Numbered from the stretch's first letter, positions 49,670 to 57,919 are shown. The stretch: DNA of 64,000 nucleotides from Mycolicibacterium sp. BiH015 (GCF_027706845.1 NZ_JAQGCZ010000006.1:248001-312000), one strand, 5' to 3'. Notes: generated by a model not told the origin, from the letters alone. Translations and numbers: made by a program.

Positions 49670-50203
49670 TCAGCTGGATTTCTTCGACTTGCGCTCACCT
49701 GCGTCTTGTTTGCTCCGCCCAGCCGGTTCCGTCTGCAGCGCTTCGAGCAGATCGCGAATCTCGTCCAGTTCCCGCCGCAGATAGTCGCGCGTCGCGACTT
49801 CACCGACCGCGAGCCGAAGCGCGGCGAGTTCGCGGGCGAGGAACTCGGTGTCGGCCTTGGTCTGTTCGGCCCGCCTGCGGTCCTCCTCCAGCGCCACCCG
49901 GTCGCGGTTCTCCTGCCGGTTCTGCGCGAGCAGGATCAGCGGCGCCGCGTATGCGGCCTGGGTCGAGAACGCGAGGTTGAGCAGGATGAACGGGTACGGA
50001 TCCCACTGCCAGGCGAAAGCGCCCATGTTGAGCAGCACCCAGACGATTACGACGAGTGTCTGGATCGCCAGATAGCGGCCGGTGCCGAGGAAACGGGCGA
50101 TCCTCTCGCTGAACTGTCCGACGGCTTCGATGTCGAGGCGCGGGCCGAATGAGCGGGAGGTCCGTGGCGTGTCGAGACGCTGCCGGGCCGAGGATTCGCT
50201 CAT
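49670..50203 (-). CDS. DUF1003 membrane protein (Rv1231c type)
   Basis: Protein of 177 aa with two membrane helices (YLAIQTLVVIVWVLLNMGAF and YPFILLNLAFSTQAAYAAPL) and a long C-terminal coiled coil (RQENRDRVALEEDRRRAEQT to LRRELDEIRDLLEALQ), the arrangement of DUF1003. The function is unknown. ATG 50203 overlaps the MgtE-N/CBS gene by 4 bases, suggesting a functional pair as in Rv1231c-Rv1232c. Between this gene and the transglycosylase gene (49583-49669) nothing was seen. Confidence 0.85.
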   Translation of the reverse strand: MSESSARQRLDTPRTSRSFGPRLDIEAVGQFSERIARFLGTGRYLAIQTLVVIVWVLLNMGAFAWQWDPYPFILLNLAFSTQAAYAAPLILLAQNRQENRDRVALEEDRRRAEQTKADTEFLARELAALRLAVGEVATRDYLRRELDEIRDLLEALQTEPAGRSKQDAGERKSKKSS

Positions 50204-51498
50204 GTCGTCCTCTCAGCGGAGACGATCACCGGTTCGACCTCGTGTTCGCGCCAGTTGTCGGGCAGCAGATGGTCGAGGACGTCGTCGACCGATACCGCCC
50301 CCAGCAGATGGTTCTGCTCGTCGACGACCGGGCCGCACACCAGGTTGTAGGCCGCGAAGTACCGGGTGAGCGAGCCGAGCGAATCGCCAGGAGCCAGCTG
50401 CGGCAGGTCGGTGTCGATGATGCCGCTGACCAGAGACGCGGGCGGTTCGCGCAGCAGCCGTTGCAGGTGCACGCATCCCAGATACCGGCCGGTCGGGGTC
50501 GCGGTCGGCGGGCGCACGACGAACACCAGCGACGCAAGTGCCGGTGTCAGGTCCGGATCGCGAACTCGGGCAAGGGCTTCGGCGACGGTCGTGTCCGGTG
50601 CGAGCACAACGGGCTCCGATGTCATCAGGCCACCGGCGGTGTTCGGGGAATGGCTCAGCAACCGCCGCACGTCTTCGGAATCCTCGGGATCCATGCGGCG
50701 CAGGAACTGCTCGGCGTCCGACGGCGTCATCGTGCCGAGTAGGTCGGCGGCATCGTCGGGGTCCATCGCCTCCAGCACATCGGCGGCGCGGTCGGTCTTG
50801 AGCTGGCGCAGCAGGGCGACCTGTTCGTCTTCGGGAAGCTCCTGCAGCACATCGGCGAGCCGTTCGTCGTCGAGCGCGTTGACGACTTCGTGGCGCCGCT
50901 TGTCGGGCAGTTCGCGGATGGCGTCGGCGACCTCGACGGCGCGCTGCCCCTGAAACTGTTCGAGCAATTGGGCGACGCCCTGGTCGGGCATCGCGAGACC
51001 GGACGGGGTGAGGCCGTTCACGTGCTGCCATTCGGTCGAATACACATTGCTCCGTCGCCCGAGGCGGCGCTGTGGGCGCACCGCGACCCGTGTCACCAAC
51101 CAGTCGCGCGTGCGGGTCTGCTGTTCGATGGCCAGGTCGACGACCACGACGTCCAGCCCGGCGAGCATGGGCAGGTCGGGGTCGTCGACGCGCACCCGCG
51201 TCTCGATGACCTGACCCAGCACCAGCACCTCGCCGGGGCGTTGCGAGAAGCGGCGGAGCGACACGCTGCCCGTCGACAGTGTGACCGCGCCAGGTTCGAT
51301 CGCGGTCACACGCAGGATGGGGACGAAAATTCTTCTGCGGCTGAGCAACTCGATGACAAGGCCGAGAACTCGCGGTTGGGCGCGCACCAGGCTGATACCG
51401 ATGACCACGTCGCGGACGCGCCCGATGGACTCTCCGTCGGGGCCCAGCACCACCATCCCCGCGAGACGAGCCGCATAGACCCTGTTGACCGACGCCAT
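50200..51498 (-). CDS. PRC-barrel/MgtE-N/CBS domain protein (Rv1232c type)
   Basis: Soluble protein of 432 aa that looks like the sensor half of an MgtE magnesium channel without its channel. Residues 1-140 are PRC-barrel-like (GMVVLGPDGESIGRVRDVVI), 190-290 an MgtE N-terminal helical domain of repeated layers (ELPEDEQVALLRQLKTDRAA, DPDDAADLLGTMTPSDAEQF), and 300-425 a CBS pair (GGLMTSEPVVLAPDTTVAEA). No membrane segment is visible. A role in sensing Mg or nucleotides, perhaps with the DUF1003 protein, is inference. ATG 51498 is preferred (MASVNRVYAARLAGM). Confidence 0.87.
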   Translation of the reverse strand: MASVNRVYAARLAGMVVLGPDGESIGRVRDVVIGISLVRAQPRVLGLVIELLSRRRIFVPILRVTAIEPGAVTLSTGSVSLRRFSQRPGEVLVLGQVIETRVRVDDPDLPMLAGLDVVVVDLAIEQQTRTRDWLVTRVAVRPQRRLGRRSNVYSTEWQHVNGLTPSGLAMPDQGVAQLLEQFQGQRAVEVADAIRELPDKRRHEVVNALDDERLADVLQELPEDEQVALLRQLKTDRAADVLEAMDPDDAADLLGTMTPSDAEQFLRRMDPEDSEDVRRLLSHSPNTAGGLMTSEPVVLAPDTTVAEALARVRDPDLTPALASLVFVVRPPTATPTGRYLGCVHLQRLLREPPASLVSGIIDTDLPQLAPGDSLGSLTRYFAAYNLVCGPVVDEQNHLLGAVSVDDVLDHLLPDNWREHEVEPVIVSAERTT

Positions 51499-51536
51499 GG
51501 TTGTCAAGGGTAGAAGAGTGTCTGGAGGTGCATGCA

Positions 51537-52499
51537 ATGGAAAACCGGTATCGGCCGCGGCGGACCTGTCTGTCCGTGCCGGGCAGCAGCGAGAAGATGA
51601 TCCAGAAAGCCAAGACGCTCGCCGCCGACGAGGTGTTCCTCGACCTCGAGGATGCCGTGGCGCCAGACGCGAAAGCCCAAGCGCGCGTTCAGGTTGCGGC
51701 CGCGCTGGCAGAACCGGGTTGGTCCGGTCAGCTGCGCGGGGTGCGCATCAACGACTGGACGACGCCGTGGACCCACGCCGACATCATCGAAGTCGTCGCA
51801 CGCGCGGGCGCGTCGCTGGACATCGTCGTGCTGCCGAAGGTGACCAACGTCTCTCATGTCCTCGCACTCGACCTGCTGCTCAGTCAGTTGGAGGCGACCC
51901 ACCACCTGCCGCCGGGCCGGATCGGCATCGAGGCGCAGATCGAGGACGCCAAGGGGCTGACCGATATCGACGCCATCGCCTCGGCGCCGCGGGTTCAGGC
52001 GCTGGTGCTCGGTCCGGCGGACCTGATGGCCAGCTTGAACATGCGCACGCTCGTGGTGGGGGAGCAGCCGGAGGGTTACGACGTCGGTGACGCGTACCAC
52101 CACGTGTTGATGCGAATTCTCGTCGCCGCACGGGCCAACGGCATCGCCGCGATCGACGGTCCGTTCCTGAAGGTGCGTGACGTCGAGGCGTTCCGCCGCG
52201 TTGCGGGGCGCTCCGCCGCCTTGGGTTACGACGGGAAGTGGGTGCTGCACCCCGACCAGATCGAGGCAGGCAACGAGATCTTCAGCCCGCGCCAGCATGA
52301 TTACGACCACGCCGAACTCATCCTCGAGGCCTACGAGTGGCATACCTCGCGCGAAGGCGGTGCCAGAGGCGCGGTCATGCTGGGCGACGAAATGATCGAC
52401 GAGGCGAGCCGGAAGATGGCACTCGTCATCGCGGGCAAGGGACGTGCGGCGGGGATGCAGCGCACGGGCGACCGGTTCCAGCCGCCCGCCCAGGGCTAA
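51537..52499 (+). CDS. CitE-like / HpcH-HpaI family CoA-ester lyase
   Basis: TIM-barrel enzyme of 320 aa in the citrate lyase beta/L-malyl-CoA lyase family. Landmarks are LSVPGSSEKMIQKAKTLAAD (CoA-binding start), the metal-binding EVFLDLEDAV, VLPKVTN, GIEAQIEDAKGLTDIDAI, LVLGPADLMASLNM and the C-terminal KWVLHPDQIEAGNEIF. These are the residues expected in lyases that split beta-hydroxyacyl-CoA esters such as malyl-CoA; the exact ester is unknown. ATG 51537 has CTGGAGGTG upstream. It is divergent from the MgtE-N gene (38-bp gap) and converges on the next with a 4-bp stop overlap. It has no counterpart here in M. tuberculosis as far as I recall. Confidence 0.83.
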   Translation: MENRYRPRRTCLSVPGSSEKMIQKAKTLAADEVFLDLEDAVAPDAKAQARVQVAAALAEPGWSGQLRGVRINDWTTPWTHADIIEVVARAGASLDIVVLPKVTNVSHVLALDLLLSQLEATHHLPPGRIGIEAQIEDAKGLTDIDAIASAPRVQALVLGPADLMASLNMRTLVVGEQPEGYDVGDAYHHVLMRILVAARANGIAAIDGPFLKVRDVEAFRRVAGRSAALGYDGKWVLHPDQIEAGNEIFSPRQHDYDHAELILEAYEWHTSREGGARGAVMLGDEMIDEASRKMALVIAGKGRAAGMQRTGDRFQPPAQG

Positions 52500-53182
52500 G
52501 CCGCGGCGACGAGCACTATGAGGACGAAGGCGCCGATCAGGCCGAGCGCGCCGATCACGATGCCGGCGATCGCCATCTCCTTGCCGCCCTGCCCGGTCTT
52601 CTTGACTTGGTTGAGGGCGATGATGCCGAGCACGACGGCGACGATCGACGCGACGGTGCCCGAGAAGCACGCGATGTTCAGTGGTATCGCGAGCAACGAG
52701 GCGACGAGCGATCCGATGGCCAATCCGTTGGAGCCCTGCGCGGCGGGTGCGCCGTATCCGTATTCGGCACCCGGATAGCCGCCCGGGTACGCCCCGTAAG
52801 GGGGTGGTGGCGGATAGGACGGTTGCCCGTAGCTCGGCGCCCCGTAGCCGGGTACGCCGTAACCGGGTGCCGTATAGGGCGCGCCTTGGTCGGGGTAGGG
52901 CGACGCGAACCCAGCCGGCGGCGGCGGATACGGCGGATTCGAAACATAGCCGGGCTGATCGAAACTGGGAGTCGGCGGGATGTAGCTCGGCGGGGGGCTG
53001 TATGCCGGCGGCGGGGTGTAGCCCTGCGGCGGCGTGTCATCCGGCCCTGGTTCGGGGGTGCTGGGTGTGCTCTGCGCCTGCTCGATCGGCGGCGCCTCGT
53101 AGCCTGCGGCCGACGGCTCGGACCCGGCCGCGGAGGAATCGGAAGAGCCGGCCCCGCCTGGTTCGTTGTCCGGACTTGTCAT
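52496..53182 (-). CDS. Pro/Gly/Tyr-rich DUF4190 membrane protein (Rv1233c type)
   Basis: Protein of 228 aa. Residues 1-150 are a disordered, Pro/Gly/Tyr-rich cytoplasmic tail (PPPAYSPPPSYIPPTPSF, PSYPPPPPYGAYPGGY), followed by a pair of membrane helices (GLAIGSLVASLLAIPLNIAC and KEMAIAGIVIGALGLIGAFV) of the DUF4190 type. It corresponds to Rv1233c. The function is unknown; such tails may form protein-protein contacts. ATG 53182 follows the hexamer TAGGTT by 7 bases, so a leaderless start is likely. Confidence 0.82.
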   Translation of the reverse strand: MTSPDNEPGGAGSSDSSAAGSEPSAAGYEAPPIEQAQSTPSTPEPGPDDTPPQGYTPPPAYSPPPSYIPPTPSFDQPGYVSNPPYPPPPAGFASPYPDQGAPYTAPGYGVPGYGAPSYGQPSYPPPPPYGAYPGGYPGAEYGYGAPAAQGSNGLAIGSLVASLLAIPLNIACFSGTVASIVAVVLGIIALNQVKKTGQGGKEMAIAGIVIGALGLIGAFVLIVLVAAA

Positions 53183-53303
53183 GGTGATCAACCTAGCCTA
53201 AGGGCAGGTAAACCGAGGTGAGCGAGCATCGGGGCACCATTGTGGTGCGCCGTGCGTTGTCAGAGGACTAGCGTGAAACACGCGGTATCGAAGGAGTGCA
53301 AGG

Positions 53304-53834
53304 ATGACCAGCCCGTTCCAGCCAGGACAGAATCCCGGTGCGCCCGTCGCGGCCGGCGCAGCGTCGGGACGCGGTCGCCCGGTCGGTCTGCCGACGCCGC
53401 CCAAGGGGTGGCCGATCGGTTCGTATCCGACCTACGCCGAAGCCCAGCGCGCGGTCGACTACCTCTCCGATCAGCAGTTCCCGGTCCAGCAGGTGACGAT
53501 CGTCGGCGTCGACCTGATGCAGGTCGAGCGGGTGACGGGGCGGCTGTCCTGGCCGAAGGTGCTCGGTGGCGGCGTCCTGACCGGCGCGTGGCTGGGGCTG
53601 TTCATCGGTCTCATCCTGGGGTTCTTCAGCCCCAACCCGTGGAGTGCGCTCATCACCGGCCTGATCGCGGGCGTGTTCTTCGGTCTGATCACCTCCGCGA
53701 TTCCCTACGCAATGGCCCGGGGCACAAGGGATTTCAGTTCGACGATGCAGCTGGTTGCGGGTCGCTACGACGTGCTCTGTGATCCACAGAGTGCCGAGAA
53801 GGGTCGGGATCTGCTGGGGCGCTTGGCGATCTAG
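53304..53834 (+). CDS. Membrane protein of the Rv1234/general stress protein 17M type
   Basis: Protein of 176 aa with a soluble N-terminal domain PIGSYPTYAEAQRAVDYLSD, then VQQVTIVGVDLMQVERVTGR, as in general-stress-like folds, followed by two membrane helices (VLTGAWLGLFIGLILGFFSP and LITGLIAGVFFGLITSAIPY). It matches Rv1234. AAGGAG precedes ATG 53304. In M. tuberculosis the trehalose importer LpqY-SugABC follows; here it does not. Confidence 0.82.
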   Translation: MTSPFQPGQNPGAPVAAGAASGRGRPVGLPTPPKGWPIGSYPTYAEAQRAVDYLSDQQFPVQQVTIVGVDLMQVERVTGRLSWPKVLGGGVLTGAWLGLFIGLILGFFSPNPWSALITGLIAGVFFGLITSAIPYAMARGTRDFSSTMQLVAGRYDVLCDPQSAEKGRDLLGRLAI

Positions 53835-53922
53835 TCGGCGCCGATGTTGCGGATAGTGCACCGTTGGACCTAACTTTGCGCCGCGGGTTTCAGCGCCCGT
53901 GCGGCGAAAGGAAGGTCGGCAG

Positions 53923-54516
53923 TTGAGCGACATCACCGATCGGGTGCGGCTCCGTCTGCGCGAACACTTCGTGCGCAACGGCGTCACCGCGGATCCGGAC
54001 GAGGCGAGCGTTACCTTCCTCGGTACCGACCGCATCGACGTTCTGCGGTTTGCGGGGCCCGGAGATGGTGCGGTGCACTATGTCTCGCTCGGTTGTTCCT
54101 CCCATCCGATGGTCGACCCGGCGGAGATGGTGGCCGACCCCGTCGCGGGTCCGCGGGCCGAGATCGTGGTCGCGTTGCGGGGACCTTCGCCCGCCGGTCT
54201 GTCGCGTTCGGTGGCCGTGGTCGCCGCGGCCCCTGCGGTCGAGGGACTGGTACTTGCACCCGATGCGCTGATCGACCTGGAGGTGCCGTTGTGGGAGGGT
54301 GCGCCCTTCACCGCATTCCTGTTGGGGCGCAGCGACATCGACGATGTGGATCTCCCAGAGCCGATGTCGCCCGTTGCGGTGTTGTCGGCGGTGCCGATCA
54401 CAGCGACGGAGGCTGCATGGGTGCGGCTCAAAGGTGCCGATGCGATGAGGCAGGCGTGGGTGCAGGACGGGGTCGATCCGACGGACCCACGGCGGCGAGC
54501 CGCCAATCCGGCGTGA
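53923..54516 (+). CDS. Suppressor-of-fused-like (SUFU) domain protein
   Basis: Soluble protein of about 197 aa. The opening LSDITDRVRLRLREHFVRNG, the middle VSLGCSSHPMVDPAEMVADP and end VLSAVPITATEAAWVRLKGA are typical of the bacterial SUFU domain, often found in immunity or toxin-associated proteins, though here it stands alone. TTG 53923 with GGAAGG upstream is preferred; GTG 53899 would add 8 residues. The last codons and the stop form one unit of a 25-bp tandem duplication. It is convergent with corA across a strong hairpin. Confidence 0.72.
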   Translation: MSDITDRVRLRLREHFVRNGVTADPDEASVTFLGTDRIDVLRFAGPGDGAVHYVSLGCSSHPMVDPAEMVADPVAGPRAEIVVALRGPSPAGLSRSVAVVAAAPAVEGLVLAPDALIDLEVPLWEGAPFTAFLLGRSDIDDVDLPEPMSPVAVLSAVPITATEAAWVRLKGADAMRQAWVQDGVDPTDPRRRAANPA

Positions 54517-54542
54517 GCGGCGAGCCGCCAATCCGGCGTGAG
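54493..54542 (+). repeat. 25-bp tandem duplication over a stop codon
   Basis: Two identical 25-bp units (54493-54517 and 54518-54542) beginning CGGCGAGCCGCC and ending CCGGCGTGAG. The TGA stop of the SUFU-like gene (54514-54516) is inside the first unit. Same size and same stop-codon position as the repeat at 1376-1475, but a different sequence. Confidence 0.95.
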
Positions 54543-54551
54543 CGGTCTGCG

Positions 54552-54610
54552 CCGGAATTGCATTCCAGCAGCAAGAGATCGAGTGCAGGCCTGCTGGAAT
54601 GCAATTCCGG
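54552..54610. terminator. Perfect 20-bp-stem hairpin between convergent genes
   Basis: Arms 54552-54571 (CCGGAATTGCATTCCAGCAG) and 54591-54610 are perfect reverse complements separated by a 19-base loop. It lies between the ends of the SUFU-like gene and corA and is low-GC compared with its surroundings. Probably a bidirectional terminator, or a palindromic repeat. Confidence 0.75.
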
Positions 54611-54621
54611 TGATATGGCGG

Positions 54622-55740
54622 CTAGAGCCAGTTGTTGCGCCGGAAGTTCCGGTAGAGCACGAAGCACACCGTCGTCATCACCAGCAGAACCATGGGATAT
54701 CCGAAGGTCCAATGCAATTCGGGCATGTGGTCGAAATTCATCCCGTAGATGCCGGCCATCGCAGTCGGTACGGCGGCGATCGCCACCCACGCCGATATCT
54801 TTCGCATGTCGACGTTCTGCTGCATCGCGACTTTGCCGAGGGCGGCCTGTACCAGCGAGCTGAGGAGTTCGTCGTAACTGGCGATGCGCTCGGAGGCTTT
54901 GATGGTGTGGTCGAGGACGTCGCGCATGTAGCGCCGGATCTCGACGTTGATGAGGTCGTCGTGGTCGGTGCCGATGCGTTGCAGGTCGGTGGCCAGCGGG
55001 CTGATCGCCCGGCGTAGTTCGACGACTTCCCGCTTGAGTAGGTAGATGCACTCGATGTTGGTCTGCGACCGCGGAGAGAAGATGTCTTCTTCCATTGCGT
55101 CGATGTCGTGTTCGATCAGGTCGGTCACGTCGAGGTAGGTGTCCACGACGTGATCGGCGATGGCATGCATGACCGAGTAGGGCCCCAGCTGCAGGTTGTC
55201 CGGGGATGCTTCGAGGTGCTTGCGCACACCGGCCAGTCCGCCGTGTTCGCCGTGGCGCACGGTGACCACGAAGTCGCTGCCCACGAAGATCATGATCTCG
55301 CCGGTCTCGACGATTTCGCGGGCGTTGGTTATCGACTCGTGTTCGACGTAGGTAACTGTCTTGAGAACCAGGAACAGCATCTTGTCGTAGCGCTCGAGTT
55401 TGGGTCGCTGGTGGGCGTGCACCGCATCCTCGACGGCGAGTTCGTGCAGGCCGAACACATCGGCGACGGACTGCATCTGATGTTCGTCGGGTTCGTGCAG
55501 ACCTATCCAGACGAAGGCGCTCCTGCCTTCGGCTTCGATCTCGTGCACCTTGTTCAGCGCCGCGGCGTGGGTGTACTTGCCGGGTAGACGGGTGCCGTCG
55601 CAATACACACCGCAGTCGACAACCGACTGCGAGACCGGCACGTGGATGCGGCGCGCATCGGGCTCGTCGACGTGGCCGAGTGTCCTCGCCCGGGACGCTT
55701 GTTTGACCAGCGAGGGCGGAAGTGCACGGAACGAAGCCAT
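54622..55740 (-). CDS. corA: CorA-type Mg2+/Co2+ transporter
   Basis: Membrane channel of 372 aa, equivalent to Rv1239c. A large cytoplasmic N-terminal domain (DEHQMQSVADVFGLHELAVE, PKLERYDKMLFLVLKTVTYV) leads to a long stalk helix and two membrane helices at the end. The invariant pore motif GMN is present in MAGIYGMNFDHMPEL, followed by the last helix MVLLVMTTVCFVLYRNF and a basic tail RRNNWL. ATG 55740 begins ASFRALPPSLVKQASRARTL. It is divergent from the malic enzyme (147-bp gap). Confidence 0.92.
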   Translation of the reverse strand: MASFRALPPSLVKQASRARTLGHVDEPDARRIHVPVSQSVVDCGVYCDGTRLPGKYTHAAALNKVHEIEAEGRSAFVWIGLHEPDEHQMQSVADVFGLHELAVEDAVHAHQRPKLERYDKMLFLVLKTVTYVEHESITNAREIVETGEIMIFVGSDFVVTVRHGEHGGLAGVRKHLEASPDNLQLGPYSVMHAIADHVVDTYLDVTDLIEHDIDAMEEDIFSPRSQTNIECIYLLKREVVELRRAISPLATDLQRIGTDHDDLINVEIRRYMRDVLDHTIKASERIASYDELLSSLVQAALGKVAMQQNVDMRKISAWVAIAAVPTAMAGIYGMNFDHMPELHWTFGYPMVLLVMTTVCFVLYRNFRRNNWL

Positions 55741-55874
55741 GGGCTCACCTCCCCATATCCGGGTGTACGCGCTGGTCATACCCGTTCGGGCATACCGGAT
55801 GCATCGTACGCGCCGCCCGGGGTCGGTTCTGCTCACCGTGGGGGAACCCGTTCCTGTGAGTTTGTATGGTCGGT

Positions 55875-55880
55875 TACCCT
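55875..55880 (+). promoter_or_regulatory. -10 hexamer TACCCT of the malic enzyme gene
   Basis: TACCCT ends 7 bases before GTG 55888, consistent with a leaderless mRNA. No ribosome site precedes the GTG. Confidence 0.5.
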
Positions 55881-55887
55881 GACGCCC

Positions 55888-57057
55888 GTGGCCGAATTGA
55901 CGCGCACTCCGCAGGTTGTCATCGAAGACAACGAGATTTTCGAGGCTCATGAGGGCGGCAAGCTCTCGGTCGATCTGAAGTCGCCACTGGACACCCAGCG
56001 AGCGTTGTCGATCGCGTACACCCCCGGGGTTGCGCAGGTCAGCCGGGCCATCGCGTCGGACAGGACGCTGGCGAAGAAGTACACGTGGGCGCACCGGCTG
56101 GTGGCCGTGGTCAGCGACGGCAGTGCCGTGCTCGGCCTCGGGGACATCGGCGCCTCGGCGTCCCTTCCTGTGATGGAAGGCAAGAGCGCGCTGTTCAAGA
56201 CGTTCGGCGGCCTGGATTCCATCCCGATCGTGCTCGACACCAAGGATCCCGATGAGATCGTCGAAACGCTGATCCGGCTCCGTCCGTCGTTCGGTGCGGT
56301 CAATCTGGAGGACATCTCCGCGCCGCGGTGTTTCGAGATCGAGCGCCGGGTGATCGAGGCCCTGGATTGCCCGGTCATGCACGACGATCAGCACGGCACC
56401 GCGATCGTCGTCCTGGCCGCGCTGCACGGTGCTGCGAAGGTTCTCGACCGCGACATGCACGAGCTTCGTGTGGTGATCTCTGGTGCGGGAGCAGCTGGGG
56501 TGGCATGTGCGAACATCCTGCTCGCCAAGGGCATCTCCGACATCACCGTGCTGGATTCGAAGGGCATCGTCCACTCCGGTCGCGACGACCTGAATCCGTT
56601 CAAGGCCGAACTGGCGGGCCGTACCAATCCGGCCGGCCGCACCGGTGGGCTCGCGGAAGCACTCGACGGTGCCGACATGTTTCTCGGGCTGTCCGCGGGT
56701 GTGGTGCCGGAAGAGATCATCGCGACCATGGCGCCGAACGGGATCGTGTTCGCGTTGTCGAACCCGGATCCGGAGATCCATCCCGATGCGGCGCGCAAGC
56801 ACGCGGCCGTCGTCGCGACGGGGCGCAGCGATTTCCCGAACCAGATCAACAACGTGCTGGCGTTCCCGGGTGTCTTCCGCGGCGCGCTCGACGCGGGTGC
56901 CCGCCGCATCACCGAGAAGATGAAAGTTGCTGCGGCAGAGGCGATCTTCTCCGTCGTCGGCGACGACCTGGCGGTCGACCATATCGTTCCGAGCGCGCTG
57001 GATCCGCGGGTTGGTCCGGCGGTCGCCGCAGCTGTGGCTGCCGCATCCGAGGACTGA
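55888..57057 (+). CDS. NAD(P)-dependent malic enzyme
   Basis: Enzyme of 389 aa that decarboxylates malate to pyruvate. The short bacterial form is shown by TPGVAQVSRAIASDRTLAKK, then VVSDGSAVLGLGDIGASASL PVMEGKSALFKTF (catalytic lysine in MEGKS), the metal site NLEDISAPRCFEIE, PVMHDDQHGTAIVVLAAL, and the dinucleotide fold VVISGAGAAGVACANILLAK. The GAGAAG pattern with a non-basic following stretch favours NAD over NADP, though this is only suggestive. GTG 55888 is chosen over an upstream extension antisense to corA. M. tuberculosis has malate dehydrogenase (Rv1240) at this place. Confidence 0.88.
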   Translation: MAELTRTPQVVIEDNEIFEAHEGGKLSVDLKSPLDTQRALSIAYTPGVAQVSRAIASDRTLAKKYTWAHRLVAVVSDGSAVLGLGDIGASASLPVMEGKSALFKTFGGLDSIPIVLDTKDPDEIVETLIRLRPSFGAVNLEDISAPRCFEIERRVIEALDCPVMHDDQHGTAIVVLAALHGAAKVLDRDMHELRVVISGAGAAGVACANILLAKGISDITVLDSKGIVHSGRDDLNPFKAELAGRTNPAGRTGGLAEALDGADMFLGLSAGVVPEEIIATMAPNGIVFALSNPDPEIHPDAARKHAAVVATGRSDFPNQINNVLAFPGVFRGALDAGARRITEKMKVAAAEAIFSVVGDDLAVDHIVPSALDPRVGPAVAAAVAAASED

Positions 57058-57062
57058 GTCGG

Positions 57063-57911
57063 CTGAGCCGCGTTCGTAGCGTCGTCCAACTGATCGTCGC
57101 GGCTCTTGTCGCGGCAGGTTGTGGCGGGCACTCCGCTGCGCCGTCGATTCCCGTCGGAGCTCCTGCGGACCCCGAGTCGCAGCTCGTTGCGCAGCTTTAC
57201 GCGTCGGCCTTGCGGTTCTACGGCAATCCGGCCCATGTGGTGGCGACCGACGATCCGCTCGGCGGATTGGACTCGGGCGAGATCCGCGTGGCGCCGGGGT
57301 TCACCGGCCGGCTCCTGATGCGGTTCGCACCGGAATCGGCGGCGCGCGCAGATGTTCAGGTCTACCGAACGTTGTTGTCGGCGTTGCCCGAAGGTATCGC
57401 GGCCGGTGACTATACGACGTTTGCGGAGGACAAGCCCGCGGTCGCGGTGTCCGAGCGGACCGGCGATGCGTGGGGCGGTCGCGACGTGTCGGTGATGGCA
57501 CGCCGTTGCCCCGACATCGCGATCGGCGCGGTGACCTCCGTGCCACGGCCTGCCTCGGTCGGGACGTGCACCTTGCCGAAGTCGCGCGAGTTCCCGGACG
57601 ACGACGCGATGTTCGACGCGTTGCGGGCGGGTCGCATCGACGCGGCGTGGACGAGCACCGCGGCGCCAGATGTGCCGTCGGAGGCGGTGGTGCTGTCGGA
57701 CAAGACTTCGCTGATCCGCGCCGAGAACTTGGTGCCGCTGTACCGGCGCAACGAGTTGACCGAGTCGCAGGTGCTCGCGCTCAACGAGATTGCCGGCGTG
57801 CTGGATACCGGTTCGCTGGCGGATATGCGCAGGCAGGTCGCCGAGGGGACAGAGCCTGGCTTGGTCGCCGGGCAGTGGCTCGAAGAGCACCCACTCGGCG
57901 TCGGCAACTAG
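57063..57911 (+). CDS. lpqZ: LpqZ-type substrate-binding lipoprotein
   Basis: Exported protein of about 282 aa related to Rv1244 and to OpuAC-type glycine betaine-binding proteins. The signal ends LIVAALVAAGCGGHSAAP, a lipobox-like sequence with Ala rather than Leu at -3. The mature part shows GFTGRLLMRFAPESAARADV and the C-terminal NEIAGVLDTGSLADMRRQVA, typical of the ABC-type binding-protein fold. No permease or ATPase gene is adjacent. The start is uncertain: no ATG, GTG or TTG lies in frame before the signal peptide after the malic enzyme stop; CTG 57063 (or 57054) is the best guess. Confidence 0.78.
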   Translation: MSRVRSVVQLIVAALVAAGCGGHSAAPSIPVGAPADPESQLVAQLYASALRFYGNPAHVVATDDPLGGLDSGEIRVAPGFTGRLLMRFAPESAARADVQVYRTLLSALPEGIAAGDYTTFAEDKPAVAVSERTGDAWGGRDVSVMARRCPDIAIGAVTSVPRPASVGTCTLPKSREFPDDDAMFDALRAGRIDAAWTSTAAPDVPSEAVVLSDKTSLIRAENLVPLYRRNELTESQVLALNEIAGVLDTGSLADMRRQVAEGTEPGLVAGQWLEEHPLGVGN

Positions 57912-57919
57912 CCACCGTC

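Noticed and set aside
51504..52670. 388-codon minus-strand frame opposite the CitE-like gene.
   Set aside because: Shadow frame without recognisable motifs; the plus-strand gene has a ribosome site and lyase signatures.
55843..55876. SigE/SigH-type promoter (GGAAC ... CGGTTA) upstream of the malic enzyme.
   Set aside because: The spacer is 22-23 bases, too long for these sigma factors; the TACCCT leaderless promoter explains the start better.
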